Below the pieces are notes generated by a model. The model ran no database searches. It saw nothing but the letters and a program-made list of their open reading frames with translations, and was not told the origin of the DNA. Positions 36,601-46,300 of a stretch of 64,000 nt of DNA are shown piece by piece (position 1 is the first letter of the stretch; each line of letters opens with the position of its first letter). The position numbers and the translations under genes were made by a program. Origin of the DNA: Cesiribacter sp. SM1 (GTDB taxonomy: Bacteria; Bacteroidota; Bacteroidia; Cytophagales; Cyclobacteriaceae); contig NZ_JAHXBU010000093.1 in assembly GCF_020178975.1 (NCBI RefSeq), positions 434,001-498,000 on the forward strand, read 5' to 3'.

Positions 36601-38589
36601 TTCAGGGCCGTGGTAGGCAATGCCGAGTGTGCCGACCAGTTTTCTGCAGTTCATGTAGTGAGGTTTGATCAGGCGAGTGCCGGTGGTACTATAACAGGTA
36701 CCAGCAGCGTATGCAAGGGAACAAACAGCGGCAGCATGAGCGTATCGGGCTACTACGGCAAAATTTTACGATGGGAGTATTCTACGGATGAATTTGTTAC
36801 CCACATCCAGCAGGTAGCAAACACCAGCACCATGCACACGTTCAGCAACATTAGCAGCAACCGCTGGTACCGTGTGCTGGTTCAGAATGGCAGTTGTACT
36901 GCCGTATACAGCCCCCTGTTCAAAGTAAGCATAACAGAACTTGCCGGAGGCTTTATCAGTGGTCCGCTGCAGGTTTGCCAGGAGGCTAACAGCGGCGAGC
37001 TTAGTCTCATGAACTATACTGGCAATGTTATCCGCTGGGAAAGCAGCACAGATAATTTTGCCCAAAACATCCAGTCTGTTGCTCACACCTCAGCCACTTA
37101 TAGTTTTAGCAATATTACCAGCGATACCTGGTACAGGGCTGTGGTTGGTAATGCCGAGTGTGGCGAAATATTTTCTGCAAGCTGGAAGGTAGAAACAGAA
37201 GAAGCTACCCTTGGCGGTACACTTGCCGGTACCACAAGCTTTTGTTCAGCCACCAACAGTGGTACAATACAGCTTTCGGGGCAGTTGGGTACTATTCTTC
37301 GCTGGGAGGCTTCTGCAGATAATTTCAGTTCAGACATTAGAATCATTGACCATACGGCGGCCACCTTTGCCTACAGTAATCTTGCACAAACTACCGCTTA
37401 CCGGGCAGTGGTGCAAAACGGAGGCTGCTCACAGGCTTATTCTACTGTTGCCACTGTTACGATAGATGAACCATCAGCAGCAGGAGCGGTTTCCGGTGCT
37501 GCCATGGTATGCTATGGCGAAAACAGCGGTAGCCTGCTGCTCGAAAGCAAAACTGGTAACATCATCAGGTGGGAAAGCTCTACTGATAACTTCGCAACAA
37601 TCATCCCAATTGCCAGCACCGAAAGTACCATTACCTACCAAAACCTCACGACCACAACCGCCTACAGGGCAGTGGTGCAGAATGCTACCTGTGCGCCAGC
37701 TTATAGCCAGCAGGCAACCATTACGGTAAAGCCGCAGCTACAGGCAGGCAGGGTAACGGGCAGCCGGGTGGTGGTGAGCGGCTCCAACAGTGGCGAACTG
37801 CTGCTGGAGGGCTATAGTGGCAGTATACTCTACTGGGAGTCCTCTACAGATGGGTTTGTTTCGCAGGCAGTGCGTATCAGCAATACAACTGCTGTTCAGG
37901 GCTATGAGAATCTAACGCAGTCTACCTGGTACAGGGCTGCCCTGCAAAATGGTGATTGTGCACCAGTATATGCCGAGCCGGCAAAAATAAGCGTGAACCA
38001 CGCACCTGCTGCCGAACCCGACCATTTCGAGGTAGAGGAGGAGCAGTATACGCCTTCGGTATCGGTTCTACAGAACGATACAGATCCCGATGGCAATGGA
38101 TTAAGCGTGGTGCCGGGCATGCTGCAAAGTCAGGCCGGCGGAACGGCAGAAATTAACGCGCAGGGCATTTTCACATACCTGCCTCCTGCACATTATGTTG
38201 GCATGGATACGCTGCGCTATACTGTATGTGATGGCGTTCCCGGTGCAGAACTCTGCTCGGAAGCTGTAATTGTGCTGGATGTGCGCCTGCCACCCCCGGG
38301 ACTTATTGTTTACCAGGGCATATCTCCTAACCAGGATAGCAGCAACGACTACTGGCGCATAGAGCACATTGAGCGCTATCCGGAAAACCTGGTACGGCTG
38401 TACGATCGTTTTGGCGCACTTGTGTTTGAGCAGCGGGGCTACAACAACAGCGATAAAAAATTTACAGGAAAGGGAAATAAAGGACTGCGGCCCGGTGGTA
38501 ACGAGCTGCCGGAAGGTACCTACTTCTATAAAATCAGCACATCGGCCAATGCTCCGGTGCTGCAGGGATACATTGTGCTTAAGAAGTAA
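33622..38589 (+). CDS. Giant T9SS-exported repeat adhesin with LamG and gliding-type sorting domain
   Basis: 1655 residues. Signal peptide MRKAVLSILLLFYACCALAQ, an N-terminal beta-rich part (about 25-180), three copies of an 85-90 residue repeat (about 182-451), a LamG/concanavalin-like domain (about 464-684), an Ig-like module (about 684-753), eight more repeat copies (starting near 753, 844, 934, 1023, 1111, 1200, 1289 and 1377), a cadherin-like tandem module (about 1463-1555, SVLQNDTDPDGN) and a C-terminal gliding-motility sorting domain (about 1560-1655, GISPNQDSSNDYW and LPEGTYFYKIS). Each repeat has RWESSTDNF and WYRAVVQNG cores with a conserved Cys pair. I infer a surface adhesin exported by T9SS and anchored through the type B signal. 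Copies have drifted, so this is not a recent DNA duplication. Confidence 0.92.
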   Translation: MRKAVLSILLLFYACCALAQTVSTRNNYSGLWTHQSTWNQIWGGISNPTPLPAAQINIYGYVALGTYATSASLDLPSVAGTVLNVHDTLRIHGSLIVGNSALVNIEPGGVLIVHGLYNQYNTAMLSNKGTMIIIGDFSIGNNAGPTESTGKIYVGGKVSPGARFLNPNTMEELALADPASHSFALSNVVSSQCAGSNNGTLTFSGTASSIVRWESSTDYFRTNVKQIANTAAQLVYSNLLKTTTYRVYYDAGNGVYLYSNGATVFVEQPSSGGLISGTTEVCVPGAEATLTLSKHVGAVKRWELSTDNFATSPELIVTAAESITTTPIYTTTYARAVVQSGACSEVFSPVFKITAYPSEGAGIIKGTAITCPGNNSGTLTLENRNGNLLRWEVSGDAFAADIRPVSNTQDVQSFTNISANTWYRAVVATSASCPPIYSAPFKITYLQELADDQLVRVSNQQPTAGLVAHYPFIKNANDASGSQNHGIVFGATPAADRFGVLNNAYLFDGVDDYITTTNQFAAPGPNEFTLSIWFKTGSTNGGRLIGAGSKQNGLSSQFDRHLYLNNLGQLFFGVFIYETADKNIVVKTEEKYNDNQWHHAVATLSAEGMQLFVDGVLKASDSRYTHGENYSGYWKIGSGNTTGWPEAPSSHYFAGSLDDISIFNRRLSATEITSLYSAGSAPFCEGANVQLAAATVPGATYQWSGPGGFSSTQQNPLITGLLAAKAGKYSVKINMNGCELTGSTNVEMVQSVAGTITASQQRVCSGTNAGTLKLEHHDGEIIRWESSTDNFSSNKKDIIHAGAELTFENLTVTTSFRARVKHATCGERYSAVTTVEVVEPSQGGTLTSSAASVCKGTNSGTLTLSGYRGQILHWESSNDGFVSHSETIAHTTAALPFSNLSADRWYRAVVQHGPCSVANSTVVKIGVTEVIAGSVSGPAQVCAESNSGQLQLEGYTGTIRGWEWSNDGFHNHKQTIAHTQAQYSFSNLSGDTWFRAVVGNAECADQFSAVHVVRFDQASAGGTITGTSSVCKGTNSGSMSVSGYYGKILRWEYSTDEFVTHIQQVANTSTMHTFSNISSNRWYRVLVQNGSCTAVYSPLFKVSITELAGGFISGPLQVCQEANSGELSLMNYTGNVIRWESSTDNFAQNIQSVAHTSATYSFSNITSDTWYRAVVGNAECGEIFSASWKVETEEATLGGTLAGTTSFCSATNSGTIQLSGQLGTILRWEASADNFSSDIRIIDHTAATFAYSNLAQTTAYRAVVQNGGCSQAYSTVATVTIDEPSAAGAVSGAAMVCYGENSGSLLLESKTGNIIRWESSTDNFATIIPIASTESTITYQNLTTTTAYRAVVQNATCAPAYSQQATITVKPQLQAGRVTGSRVVVSGSNSGELLLEGYSGSILYWESSTDGFVSQAVRISNTTAVQGYENLTQSTWYRAALQNGDCAPVYAEPAKISVNHAPAAEPDHFEVEEEQYTPSVSVLQNDTDPDGNGLSVVPGMLQSQAGGTAEINAQGIFTYLPPAHYVGMDTLRYTVCDGVPGAELCSEAVIVLDVRLPPPGLIVYQGISPNQDSSNDYWRIEHIERYPENLVRLYDRFGALVFEQRGYNNSDKKFTGKGNKGLRPGGNELPEGTYFYKISTSANAPVLQGYIVLKK

Positions 38590-38592
38590 AAA

Positions 38593-39507
38593 GTGAAACA
38601 GCTTATATTTTACATATCTGTTTTTCTTCAGCTATGCTCAGGCAATATACTGGCGCAGGTGCAACCCCTGTTTTCGCAGTACATGCACGATGCCTCTGTG
38701 ATCAATCCTGCCTATGCCGGTAGCAATGATGCCATGGTAATAAGCCTGCATGGCAGGGTACAGTGGCTAAGTGAAATGGGTGGGCCGAGCACCCAGGTGT
38801 TGTCTGCACATACCCCTTTGCCTGGCGTACCCTTAACGGCAGGCGTTCGCCTGTTGAACGAATCCATTGGCAGTGGTAACCGTATGGCGGTATCACCAGC
38901 TTTAGGATACCGCATGCCGGTAGGAAAAGGCAAAATAACCGGGGGTCTTTCCGCAAACATTAACCACTATACCCCCGGCTATCAGAACCTGCTGCTCTAC
39001 AACCAGAATGACGAAGTTTTTGCACTGCGGGAAAGTATGTGGGTGGTAACCCTTGGGGCAGGCCTGTATTATTCAACAAATAAATTCTACGCCGGCTTTG
39101 CTGTGCCTGAGATAGTGCCTGCTACGGCACCAGATCCTGAAAAAAATATTTTCCGACGCCATCTGCGCCAGTATGTATTCCATACAGGCAAGGTTTTCTC
39201 CATTAACCACGATGTGCTGCTGAAGCCAAACATACTGGTAAGCGTGCCTGAGCAGGGTGTTGCCTATACAGATTTTAACATGAATGTGCTGTTCAGGGAA
39301 ACCCTGTGGCTTGGCGCATCTTACAGAACCCTTAATTTGCTGGCTGGCCTGGTGCAGGTGCAGCTCAGTTCACAATGGCGCTTTGGTTACTCCTGGGATA
39401 TGCCCCTTAAAAAAAGCCAGGTTTACGGCAGCGACTCGCATGAGATCAGCCTGCAGTACTCCTTTACATTTGATCGCACCGCAGTACGCTCACCACGCTA
39501 TTTTTAG
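38593..39507 (+). CDS. PorP/SprF family T9SS outer-membrane protein
   Basis: 304 residues from a GTG, with signal peptide and the family opening QPLFSQYMHDASVINPAYAGS, then beta-barrel strands (GVRLLNESIGSGNRMAVSPA, GLSANINHYTPGYQNL). PorP/SprF proteins are outer-membrane barrels; SprF is required to export the adhesin SprB, and family members are typically encoded directly after the large cargo they serve. Here it begins 3 bases after the 1655-residue adhesin, so it is most likely the dedicated partner of that cargo. Confidence 0.93.
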   Translation: MKQLIFYISVFLQLCSGNILAQVQPLFSQYMHDASVINPAYAGSNDAMVISLHGRVQWLSEMGGPSTQVLSAHTPLPGVPLTAGVRLLNESIGSGNRMAVSPALGYRMPVGKGKITGGLSANINHYTPGYQNLLLYNQNDEVFALRESMWVVTLGAGLYYSTNKFYAGFAVPEIVPATAPDPEKNIFRRHLRQYVFHTGKVFSINHDVLLKPNILVSVPEQGVAYTDFNMNVLFRETLWLGASYRTLNLLAGLVQVQLSSQWRFGYSWDMPLKKSQVYGSDSHEISLQYSFTFDRTAVRSPRYF

Positions 39508-39513
39508 ATTGCC

Positions 39514-41538
39514 TTGAAGAGGATGCAAAACATATTAAGCTGCCTGCTGTTTTTGCTGCTGCCTTTTGTTGGAAGCATTCCGGCGGCGGCACAGTATGAT
39601 AATGTTTTTTTTCGCCTGAAGCCTTCCCCTCAGAAAGGCCTGTTGCTTTACCAGGCAGGTGCTTATGAAAAAGCAATTCCCTTCATAAAACAGGCCATTG
39701 AGCAGGAACACAACAGCCAGTTTGTGCTGATGCTGGCTCATTCCTATGCACTAACAGGTAAAGCAAACGATGCAGTGCGCCTTTACAGGCAGGTAGGCGA
39801 TCCGCAGCAGCTGGAAGCCCGGCACCTGCTTGCCTACACCCTGTGCCTGCAAAGCCTTGGCCGTACAGAGGAAGCCCGCAGCAGCTTTTACGCCTACCTG
39901 GGTAAAATAGGAGAACAAACCGAGGTGGCTGAAGACCTGGGTAAATCAGACCTGTACAGAACGGCTATACGTTATTCTGTGCATCCGCTTTCCATCAACT
40001 CGCGGCAGCATGAGTTTGCGCCGGTTTTAACCAAAGAAGGTATCCTCTTTGTCTCCGACAGGAAAAGGGGTGGCATTGTAAAACGAAGTTTCTCGAGCCA
40101 TGTAACCGACCTGGATGTATACAAGGCAGAGGCAAGAAGCAACACCCGCTTTGTTAACTACACCAGGCTGGAGCATACCGTAAACAGCAGCCTGCACGAA
40201 GGGCCTGCCACACTGGATACTGTCGGGAACATATACTTCAGCCGGTCAGAGCGTAACGGACAGTTGTCGCTGTGGTTTGCCAAAGCCAGGGCAGAGAAAG
40301 ATGCATGGCAGGAGGCTCAAAAAATCAAAATTCCTGTTTCCGGAAACATGTTCCATCCGGCAGTGAGTGCCGATGGGCGGCTCATGTTTTTTGTGTCTGA
40401 CAGAACCGACGGCTTGGGCGGAACCGATATCTATTATTCGGTGCTGCAGGATGGGGAGTGGAGCGAGCCTGTAAATGCAGGCCCTAAGGTGAATACGCCC
40501 GGTAACGAATCTTTTCCTGTGCTACAGGAAAGTAAGCTCTATTTTTCTTCAGATGGACGCATAGGACTGGGGCGACTTGATATTTATGAGGCACTGCTAA
40601 GCGGCACAAGGGTAATACATGTGCGCAACATGGGAGCTCCGCTTAATTCTTCTGAAGACGACTTTGGGCTGGTGTGGCTGCCTGATGGTAGCGGGGGGTA
40701 TTTTGCATCTAACCGTAAAGGCAGCCGGGGCGGAGATGATCTCTACCGGCTCGACTACCATGTAATACACCTGGAGGGCACCGTACTCGACAGCACCAAT
40801 CAGAAACCACTGGCAGGTGCCAGGGTGGAATTACTGAACCCCGATGGCAGCACCCGCCAGGTTGTTACAAACAGTGCCGGCGCTTATAATTTTACCCTTT
40901 ACCCCGGAGAGAGCTATAAGCTGAACATAGAGGCCAAGAGTTACAGATCGCGCACACTCAGCTATTCTACCCTGCAGGGAAAGCAGTACGGCAAGCGCCA
41001 GTTCCAGGTGGCCCTGGAGCGCAAAACTAAAATATTTGTATTGGGCAATGTGCGGCTGCCAAACAAAAAACGGGCCTCGCACACCCAGGTTATTGTTTAT
41101 GATATGGCCGGGGGTAAACCAGATACCCTGCAGGCTAACGAACGCGGCAGCTTTGAGGTAGAGCTGGATACTGAAAGCACATACTCCTTTTTATTAGGAT
41201 GCGATGCTTTGGGAGGAGTGGCAGAGTTTACCACATCTTCCAGAACCGATGCCTCACTATCGCACTATCTGAACATTGACCTGACCGAGCAGCAGCAGTA
41301 CAAAGTAACAGGCCGTGTAGAAGGGGCAGAAGCCGGCAAACCGCTGGTGCTCTGGCTTACCAACAGCATTAGCAACGAACAGCTTTTATTGTGGCCCGAA
41401 AATGGGCGTTTTTCCTTTGATGCAACCTCTCTTGCAGGTTATGAACTTTGCCTCCAGCAGGGCAGTAAAAGCCGCACGCTTTACCTGAGCCAGGGATGGA
41501 AGGAGCCACAGCGGGAAGTTGTGCTTAGCCTGCAATAG
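39514..41538 (+). CDS. TPR/PD40 envelope protein without an OmpA domain
   Basis: 674 residues. I list the TTG start at 39514, since it adds Lys-Arg before the signal peptide; an ATG at 39523 is the alternative. The mature protein has TPR-like helices (about 35-150), PD40 propeller blades (about 160-420, LMFFVSDRTDGLGGTDIYYS, LYFSSDGRIGLGRLDIYEA, GYFASNRKGSRGGDDLYR) and carboxypeptidase-regulatory modules (about 425-670). The layout is that of the PorE-like protein at 12646 but lacks the OmpA peptidoglycan-binding domain. It is the last gene of the kinase-adhesin-PorP/SprF run and probably helps the cargo or PorP/SprF at the periplasmic face. Confidence 0.85.
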   Translation: MKRMQNILSCLLFLLLPFVGSIPAAAQYDNVFFRLKPSPQKGLLLYQAGAYEKAIPFIKQAIEQEHNSQFVLMLAHSYALTGKANDAVRLYRQVGDPQQLEARHLLAYTLCLQSLGRTEEARSSFYAYLGKIGEQTEVAEDLGKSDLYRTAIRYSVHPLSINSRQHEFAPVLTKEGILFVSDRKRGGIVKRSFSSHVTDLDVYKAEARSNTRFVNYTRLEHTVNSSLHEGPATLDTVGNIYFSRSERNGQLSLWFAKARAEKDAWQEAQKIKIPVSGNMFHPAVSADGRLMFFVSDRTDGLGGTDIYYSVLQDGEWSEPVNAGPKVNTPGNESFPVLQESKLYFSSDGRIGLGRLDIYEALLSGTRVIHVRNMGAPLNSSEDDFGLVWLPDGSGGYFASNRKGSRGGDDLYRLDYHVIHLEGTVLDSTNQKPLAGARVELLNPDGSTRQVVTNSAGAYNFTLYPGESYKLNIEAKSYRSRTLSYSTLQGKQYGKRQFQVALERKTKIFVLGNVRLPNKKRASHTQVIVYDMAGGKPDTLQANERGSFEVELDTESTYSFLLGCDALGGVAEFTTSSRTDASLSHYLNIDLTEQQQYKVTGRVEGAEAGKPLVLWLTNSISNEQLLLWPENGRFSFDATSLAGYELCLQQGSKSRTLYLSQGWKEPQREVVLSLQ

Positions 41539-41916
41539 AAGCCTGGCCTGAATGTTTTATCCCTCCAAAGCAAAGAAACAGAAGGTGAATTTAGAAGCAC
41601 ACAAGCAGACGCTCCACAAGGCTCATCAATATTCATTCTAAATTTCAATGAATTGAGCATCAGGCCTTTGTTTTATAAAAAGAATCGTAGATATTTTTAC
41701 ATGAAAAGGAGCTCTCCAGCCCCTTTTTTAGCTGTATAAAAAAATTTTTATAAAAAATTAGCCCTAAAGCATTGCCTGATATGCGCTAGCTTTGTTTTTT
41801 TATGATCTGAAAAGGAATAGGAAGCAAAAGCTATCTGCACGTAACTAAGGTAAAGTTATCAACGTAGTGCCCAAGTAGAACTGCACCCCTCCTGATCAAA
41901 ATCACTTTACAGCATT
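41539..41916. other. Non-coding gap after the adhesin operon
   Basis: A weak hairpin at 41703-41729 (AAAAGG and GC arms followed by T) may end the operon. A candidate -7 element for the next gene is at 41787. The stretch 41728-41770 is very A/T-rich. No ORF is supported. Confidence 0.45.
41787..41794 (+). promoter_or_regulatory. Candidate -7 element for the acidic-tail protein gene
   Basis: TAGCTTTG matches TAnnTTTG. It is 123 bases before the ATG, giving a long leader of about 115 bases with no obvious riboswitch fold. Confidence 0.35.
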
Positions 41917-42306
41917 ATGCCACAACCAACAAACTCGAACAAGAAGCGTATCATCAAGGACTACGATAATCTTCCCGAAGACATTATCTCCAGGGTTAAG
42001 ATGGAGTATCCATATGGCTTTGCCAATAATCTAGTAACTTTCACAAATAAGGAAGGTAAAAGGGTTTCAGCGCTGCCGTTCGAAACAGAAGACATCTATT
42101 ACCTCATTCGCATGACGGTGCAGGAAGCCCGCCAGATTATCAGCGATGATGATGATTATGATGATGAAGGTAACCTGCGCGACAGCTTTGCAGGCGATGA
42201 TGCAGCTGCAGATGCTGATGATAGTTTTGATGATGAGGCAGAAGAGAAAAGTCCTTATGCGGATAAACCCGTTGATGACGACGACGATGACGATGATGAA
42301 TATTGA
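41917..42306 (+). CDS. Small protein with a polyacidic tail, unknown
   Basis: 129 residues in two parts. Residues 1-85 form a compact conserved-looking region (IIKDYDNLPEDIISRVKMEY, VTFTNKEGKRVSALPFETED). Residues 86-129 are Asp/Glu-rich and low-complexity with runs such as DDDDYDDEG and a terminal DDDDDDDEY. Such acidic tails mimic nucleic acid or bind basic partners; which is the case here is not known. Cytoplasmic. A terminator follows 10 bases after the stop. Confidence 0.72.
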   Translation: MPQPTNSNKKRIIKDYDNLPEDIISRVKMEYPYGFANNLVTFTNKEGKRVSALPFETEDIYYLIRMTVQEARQIISDDDDYDDEGNLRDSFAGDDAAADADDSFDDEAEEKSPYADKPVDDDDDDDDEY

Positions 42307-42315
42307 TTATAAAGA

Positions 42316-42341
42316 AAAAGCAGCCTATGGCTGCTTTTTTA
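42316..42341 (+). terminator. Rho-independent terminator of the acidic-tail protein gene
   Basis: AAAAGCAGCC (42316-42325) pairs with GGCTGCTTTT (42329-42338) around a TAT loop, followed by T. Confidence 0.85.
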
Positions 42342-42432
42342 TTGTTCTTCCTGTTGTTAGTTTATAAGCGCTAAGCTTATTGCCATTTACAGCACTTTGC
42401 TTCCGGCAAAAATCTCTAAAAATTCAAATTCC

Positions 42433-43182
42433 GTGAAAATCCAGCTCTGTGTACTGCCTCTGCTTTTTACTCTTTTTTTGTTTGGCTGCGGAAATTCAGG
42501 CGACAAAACTGCCGAGCAGCAGACAGCAATAGATACTTCCCAGACAGAAGCTCCGGAAGGAGTGGGTATCGTCACTGACGGGCCTACCCAGATAACAGGC
42601 CTGCTGCAGACCAGCGGCCTGCAGCCCGATGAGGCAAAGGCGTTGGGGCTGCCGGAGAGGGGGTATCAGCTTGTTTCCCAGAACGCTTATTTTTTGAAAG
42701 GTTCCGATACCCTGGCCGCTTACCTGGGCCAGTGTGTAACCCTTAGCGGGCAAATGCAGGAAGACTGGCAGCCGGAGCAGCATGGGGGGCAAATTACCTA
42801 CAACCGCGGCTTGTTTGTGGTAGAAGAGGTGCATCCGCAATTATACAGCTACTGCCACTATACCGATACCCTGGAAACACAACCGCAGGGAAGAGAAGTT
42901 AACTATACCGGCCAGGTAGAGCGTATGCAGCGGCCTGCTCCTGATATAGCCTACGATTACCAGTTGCGCCTTCAAAAGCCATATCGAGATCAGAATCATC
43001 CTGTAAGCCCGGGTAAGCTGGTGCAAACCCTGCCCCTGGTGCCAGGCAGTTTTAGTGTGCTTAGCACCCTGGAGGCTGCAGTGCGCCAAAACAGGCAGCT
43101 GCGGGTTGAGGGTATTCAGCACCAGGGCTATGCCGAAAGCCAGGCAGTTTGGGTAACTGCTGCAGACAGCCTGGCCCTATAG
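42433..43182 (+). CDS. Lipoprotein of unknown function
   Basis: 249 residues from the GTG at 42433. I prefer it over the TTG at 42397 because it gives a clean lipoprotein signal MKIQLCVLPLLFTLFLFGCG with a lipobox ending at Cys19. The mature part is unrecognised; it repeats a pattern of a segment ending in LSGQMQEDWQPE and then YTGQVERMQRP, which may be two related OB-like or beta modules. Predicted to be anchored to a membrane by acylation. Single gene between the acidic-tail protein and pyc. Confidence 0.72.
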   Translation: MKIQLCVLPLLFTLFLFGCGNSGDKTAEQQTAIDTSQTEAPEGVGIVTDGPTQITGLLQTSGLQPDEAKALGLPERGYQLVSQNAYFLKGSDTLAAYLGQCVTLSGQMQEDWQPEQHGGQITYNRGLFVVEEVHPQLYSYCHYTDTLETQPQGREVNYTGQVERMQRPAPDIAYDYQLRLQKPYRDQNHPVSPGKLVQTLPLVPGSFSVLSTLEAAVRQNRQLRVEGIQHQGYAESQAVWVTAADSLAL

Positions 43183-43324
43183 GGCATTTTTTTATTTCAA
43201 CAGGCTTATTTATTTTTAAATATCTATATTTTAGCTTCCGCAAACGTTGGCATAGCCTGTAGAGGCCTTTTTTATATGCTCGTGCCTGCTGTGTTTGTAT
43301 TCATTTTTTAATTTAACTATCCTC

Positions 43325-46300
43325 ATGAACCGAGACGAAATCCGCAAAATTAACAAGATCCTGGTAGCCAACCGTGGCGAAATTGCCATACGTGTGCTGC
43401 GCGCAAGCTCAGAAATGCGCATTCGCACAGTTGCAGTTTACACCTACGAAGACCGCTACTCCCTGCACCGCTACAAAGCCGACGAAGCCTACCAGATTGG
43501 CCGCGACGACGATCCCCTGAAGCCCTACCTGGACATTGAAGAAATCATAACCCTGGCCAAACATAAGGGCGTAGATGCCATTCATCCCGGCTATGGCTTC
43601 CTAAGCGAAAATGTGCGTTTTGCGCGCCGCTGCGAAGAAGAAGGGATCATTTTTGTGGGTCCGCGCTCCGAGGTTATGGATCTGCTGGGCGATAAGGTAA
43701 AAGCCAAAGAAGTAGCGCGTGCAGCAGGTGTACCGCTTATTGAGGATAGCCGCGAGCCGCTTACCGGACTGGAGGTAGCCAGGGCAGAGGCCAACCGCAT
43801 TGGCTATCCGCTCATGATAAAGGCTGCTGCAGGCGGCGGTGGCAGGGGTATGCGCGTGGTAGAAGACGATCAGCAGCTGGAGAAGCTCTTTAGCGAAGCC
43901 CGCAACGAAGCCCGTACTGCCTTTGGCGACGATTCTGTTTTTCTTGAAAAATTCATTCCCGATCCCAAGCACATAGAAGTGCAGATTATGGGCGATAACT
44001 GGGGTAACCTTATTCACCTCTACGAGCGCGATTGCTCCGTTCAGCGCCGCTTTCAGAAGGTGGTAGAGGTAGCGCCTTCGGTATTGAGTGAGGCTACCCG
44101 GCAAAAGCTCTACAACTATGCGCTTAGCATTACCCGCCATGTAAATTATAACAATGTAGGCACGGTAGAATTTCTGGTAGACCGGCAGGAGAACATCTAC
44201 TTTATTGAAGTTAACCCCCGCATACAGGTAGAGCACACCATTACAGAAGAGATCACAGGCATTGATATTGTGCGCTCGCAGATCCTGATTGCGCGTAACA
44301 TACCACTCGATGATCCGCGCCTGCTGGTAGGCCGCCAGGAGGATATTCACTGCAACGGCTTTGCCATACAGTGCCGCATTACCACCGAAGATCCCGAAAA
44401 TAACTTTCAGCCCGATTACGGCACCCTTATTGCCTATCGAAATGCTGCAGGTTTTGGTATCAGGCTTGATGAAGGTTCATCCTACCCGGGCATGACCATC
44501 TCGCCTTTCTTCGACTCCATGCTGGTGAAGGTTTCTGCCTCGGGCCGTACCCTTAAGGGCGCAGCACAGCGCCTTAACCGTGCCCTGCGCGAGTTCAGGA
44601 TCAGGGGTGTAAAAACAAACATTGGCTTTCTGGAGAATGTGGTACAGCACCCAACCTTCCAGGCTGGCGAGGCTACTGTTGGCTTTATTAAAAATCACCC
44701 GGAGCTGATGAAGGTACCCCTGCGCCAGGACCGGGGCACCAAAATGCTGCGCTTTGTAGCCAACACCACCATCAACGGAAATCCTACCGTTAAAAATTTC
44801 GATCCTAACCGCCGATTCCGTACTCCAAAAGTGCCGGTATGGGACCGCCTGGGGGAGTTTCCAACAGGCACTAAAGACAGGCTCAGCGAATTAGGGCGCG
44901 AGGGTTTTGTGCAGTGGCTAAGGGAGCAAAAGAGCATCCAGTATACCGATACCACCTTCCGCGATGCGCACCAGAGCCTGCTGGCTACCCGCATGCGTAC
45001 CATCGATATGCTAAAGGTGGCAGAGGGCTTTGCCCATCAGCATCCGCAGGTATTCAGCATGGAAGTGTGGGGCGGTGCTACCTTCGATGTGTGCATGCGC
45101 TTTTTGCAGGAAGACCCCTGGGAGCGCCTGCGCTTGTTCCGGCAGCATATTCCCAACATTCTGCTGCAGATGCTCCTGCGCGGCTCCAATGCAGTGGGTT
45201 ACAAGGCTTACCCCGATAACCTGATTGAAAAGTTCATTGAAAAGAGCTGGGAAACCGGCATCGACGTATTCCGCATTTTTGATTCGCTGAACTGGGTAGA
45301 GGCCATGAAGGTAAGCATACGGGCAGTACGCGAGCGTACGGGCGCCCTGGCAGAAACTGCCATTTGCTATACCGGCGATCTGCTGAACCCCAATGAAACC
45401 AAATACAACCTGCAGTATTACCTGGATCTGGCCCGCAGGCTCGAAGACGAAGGTGCTCACATACTGGCCATAAAAGATATGGCAGGGCTGCTGAAGCCCT
45501 ATGCCGCCGAGGTGCTGGTGCGTGAGCTTAAAAAGGCAGTTAGTATGCCCATACACCTGCATACACACGATACCTCCTCCATACAGGCAGCCTCTTACTT
45601 AAAGGCAATAGAGGTCGGTGTAGATGTGGTAGATGTGGCGCTGGCTTCCATGTCGGGTCTTACCTCGCAGCCAAACTTCAACTCTGTGGTTGCTTTCATG
45701 CAGGGGCACGAGCGGGAGCTGCCCATTAACCTGCCTTCACTGAACGAATTCAGCAATTATTTTGAAGATGTGCGGGAGTACTACTACCCCTTTGAGAGCG
45801 GCCTGAAGGCAGGCACAGCCGAGGTATATGAGCATGAAATTCCAGGCGGGCAATACTCCAACCTCCGCCCGCAGGCTACTGCCCTGGGGCTGGAGAAGCA
45901 GTTTGAAGAAGTGAAAAAGAATTATGCGGTGGTAAACCGCATGTTTGGCAATATTGTAAAGGTAACGCCTTCCTCAAAAGTAGTGGGCGATATGGCCATT
46001 TTCATGACCTCCAATAAGCTTACAGAGCAGGACGTACTTGAGCGGGGGCACAACCTTAGCTTTCCTGAATCTGTGGTAAACCTGATGAAGGGCGACTTGG
46101 GACAGGCACCAGGCGGTTTTCCGCAAAAGTTGCGGGAAACAGTGCTGAAAGGGCAGGAACCCTATAACGATCGCCCCAATGCACACCTGGAGCCGGTAGA
46201 TTTCGATAAGGAGTTTGCTCTTTTCCAGGAGCGTTTCGGGTCTGATACTTCTTTCCTGGACTTCCTTTCTTTTCAGCTCTACCCCAAAGTTTTTGAAAGC

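Noticed and set aside
34165-37996. Recent tandem DNA duplication or CRISPR-like array in the adhesin
   Set aside because: The units are about 267 bases, diverged in DNA and conserved only at protein level.
43174-43193. GCCCTATAGGGC followed by T run after the 42433 lipoprotein
   Set aside because: The palindrome has no room for a loop beyond four bases and only a four-pair stem; too weak to call a terminator.
43601-44350. 249-codon minus-strand ORF
   Set aside because: Antisense shadow of the biotin carboxylase domain of pyc.
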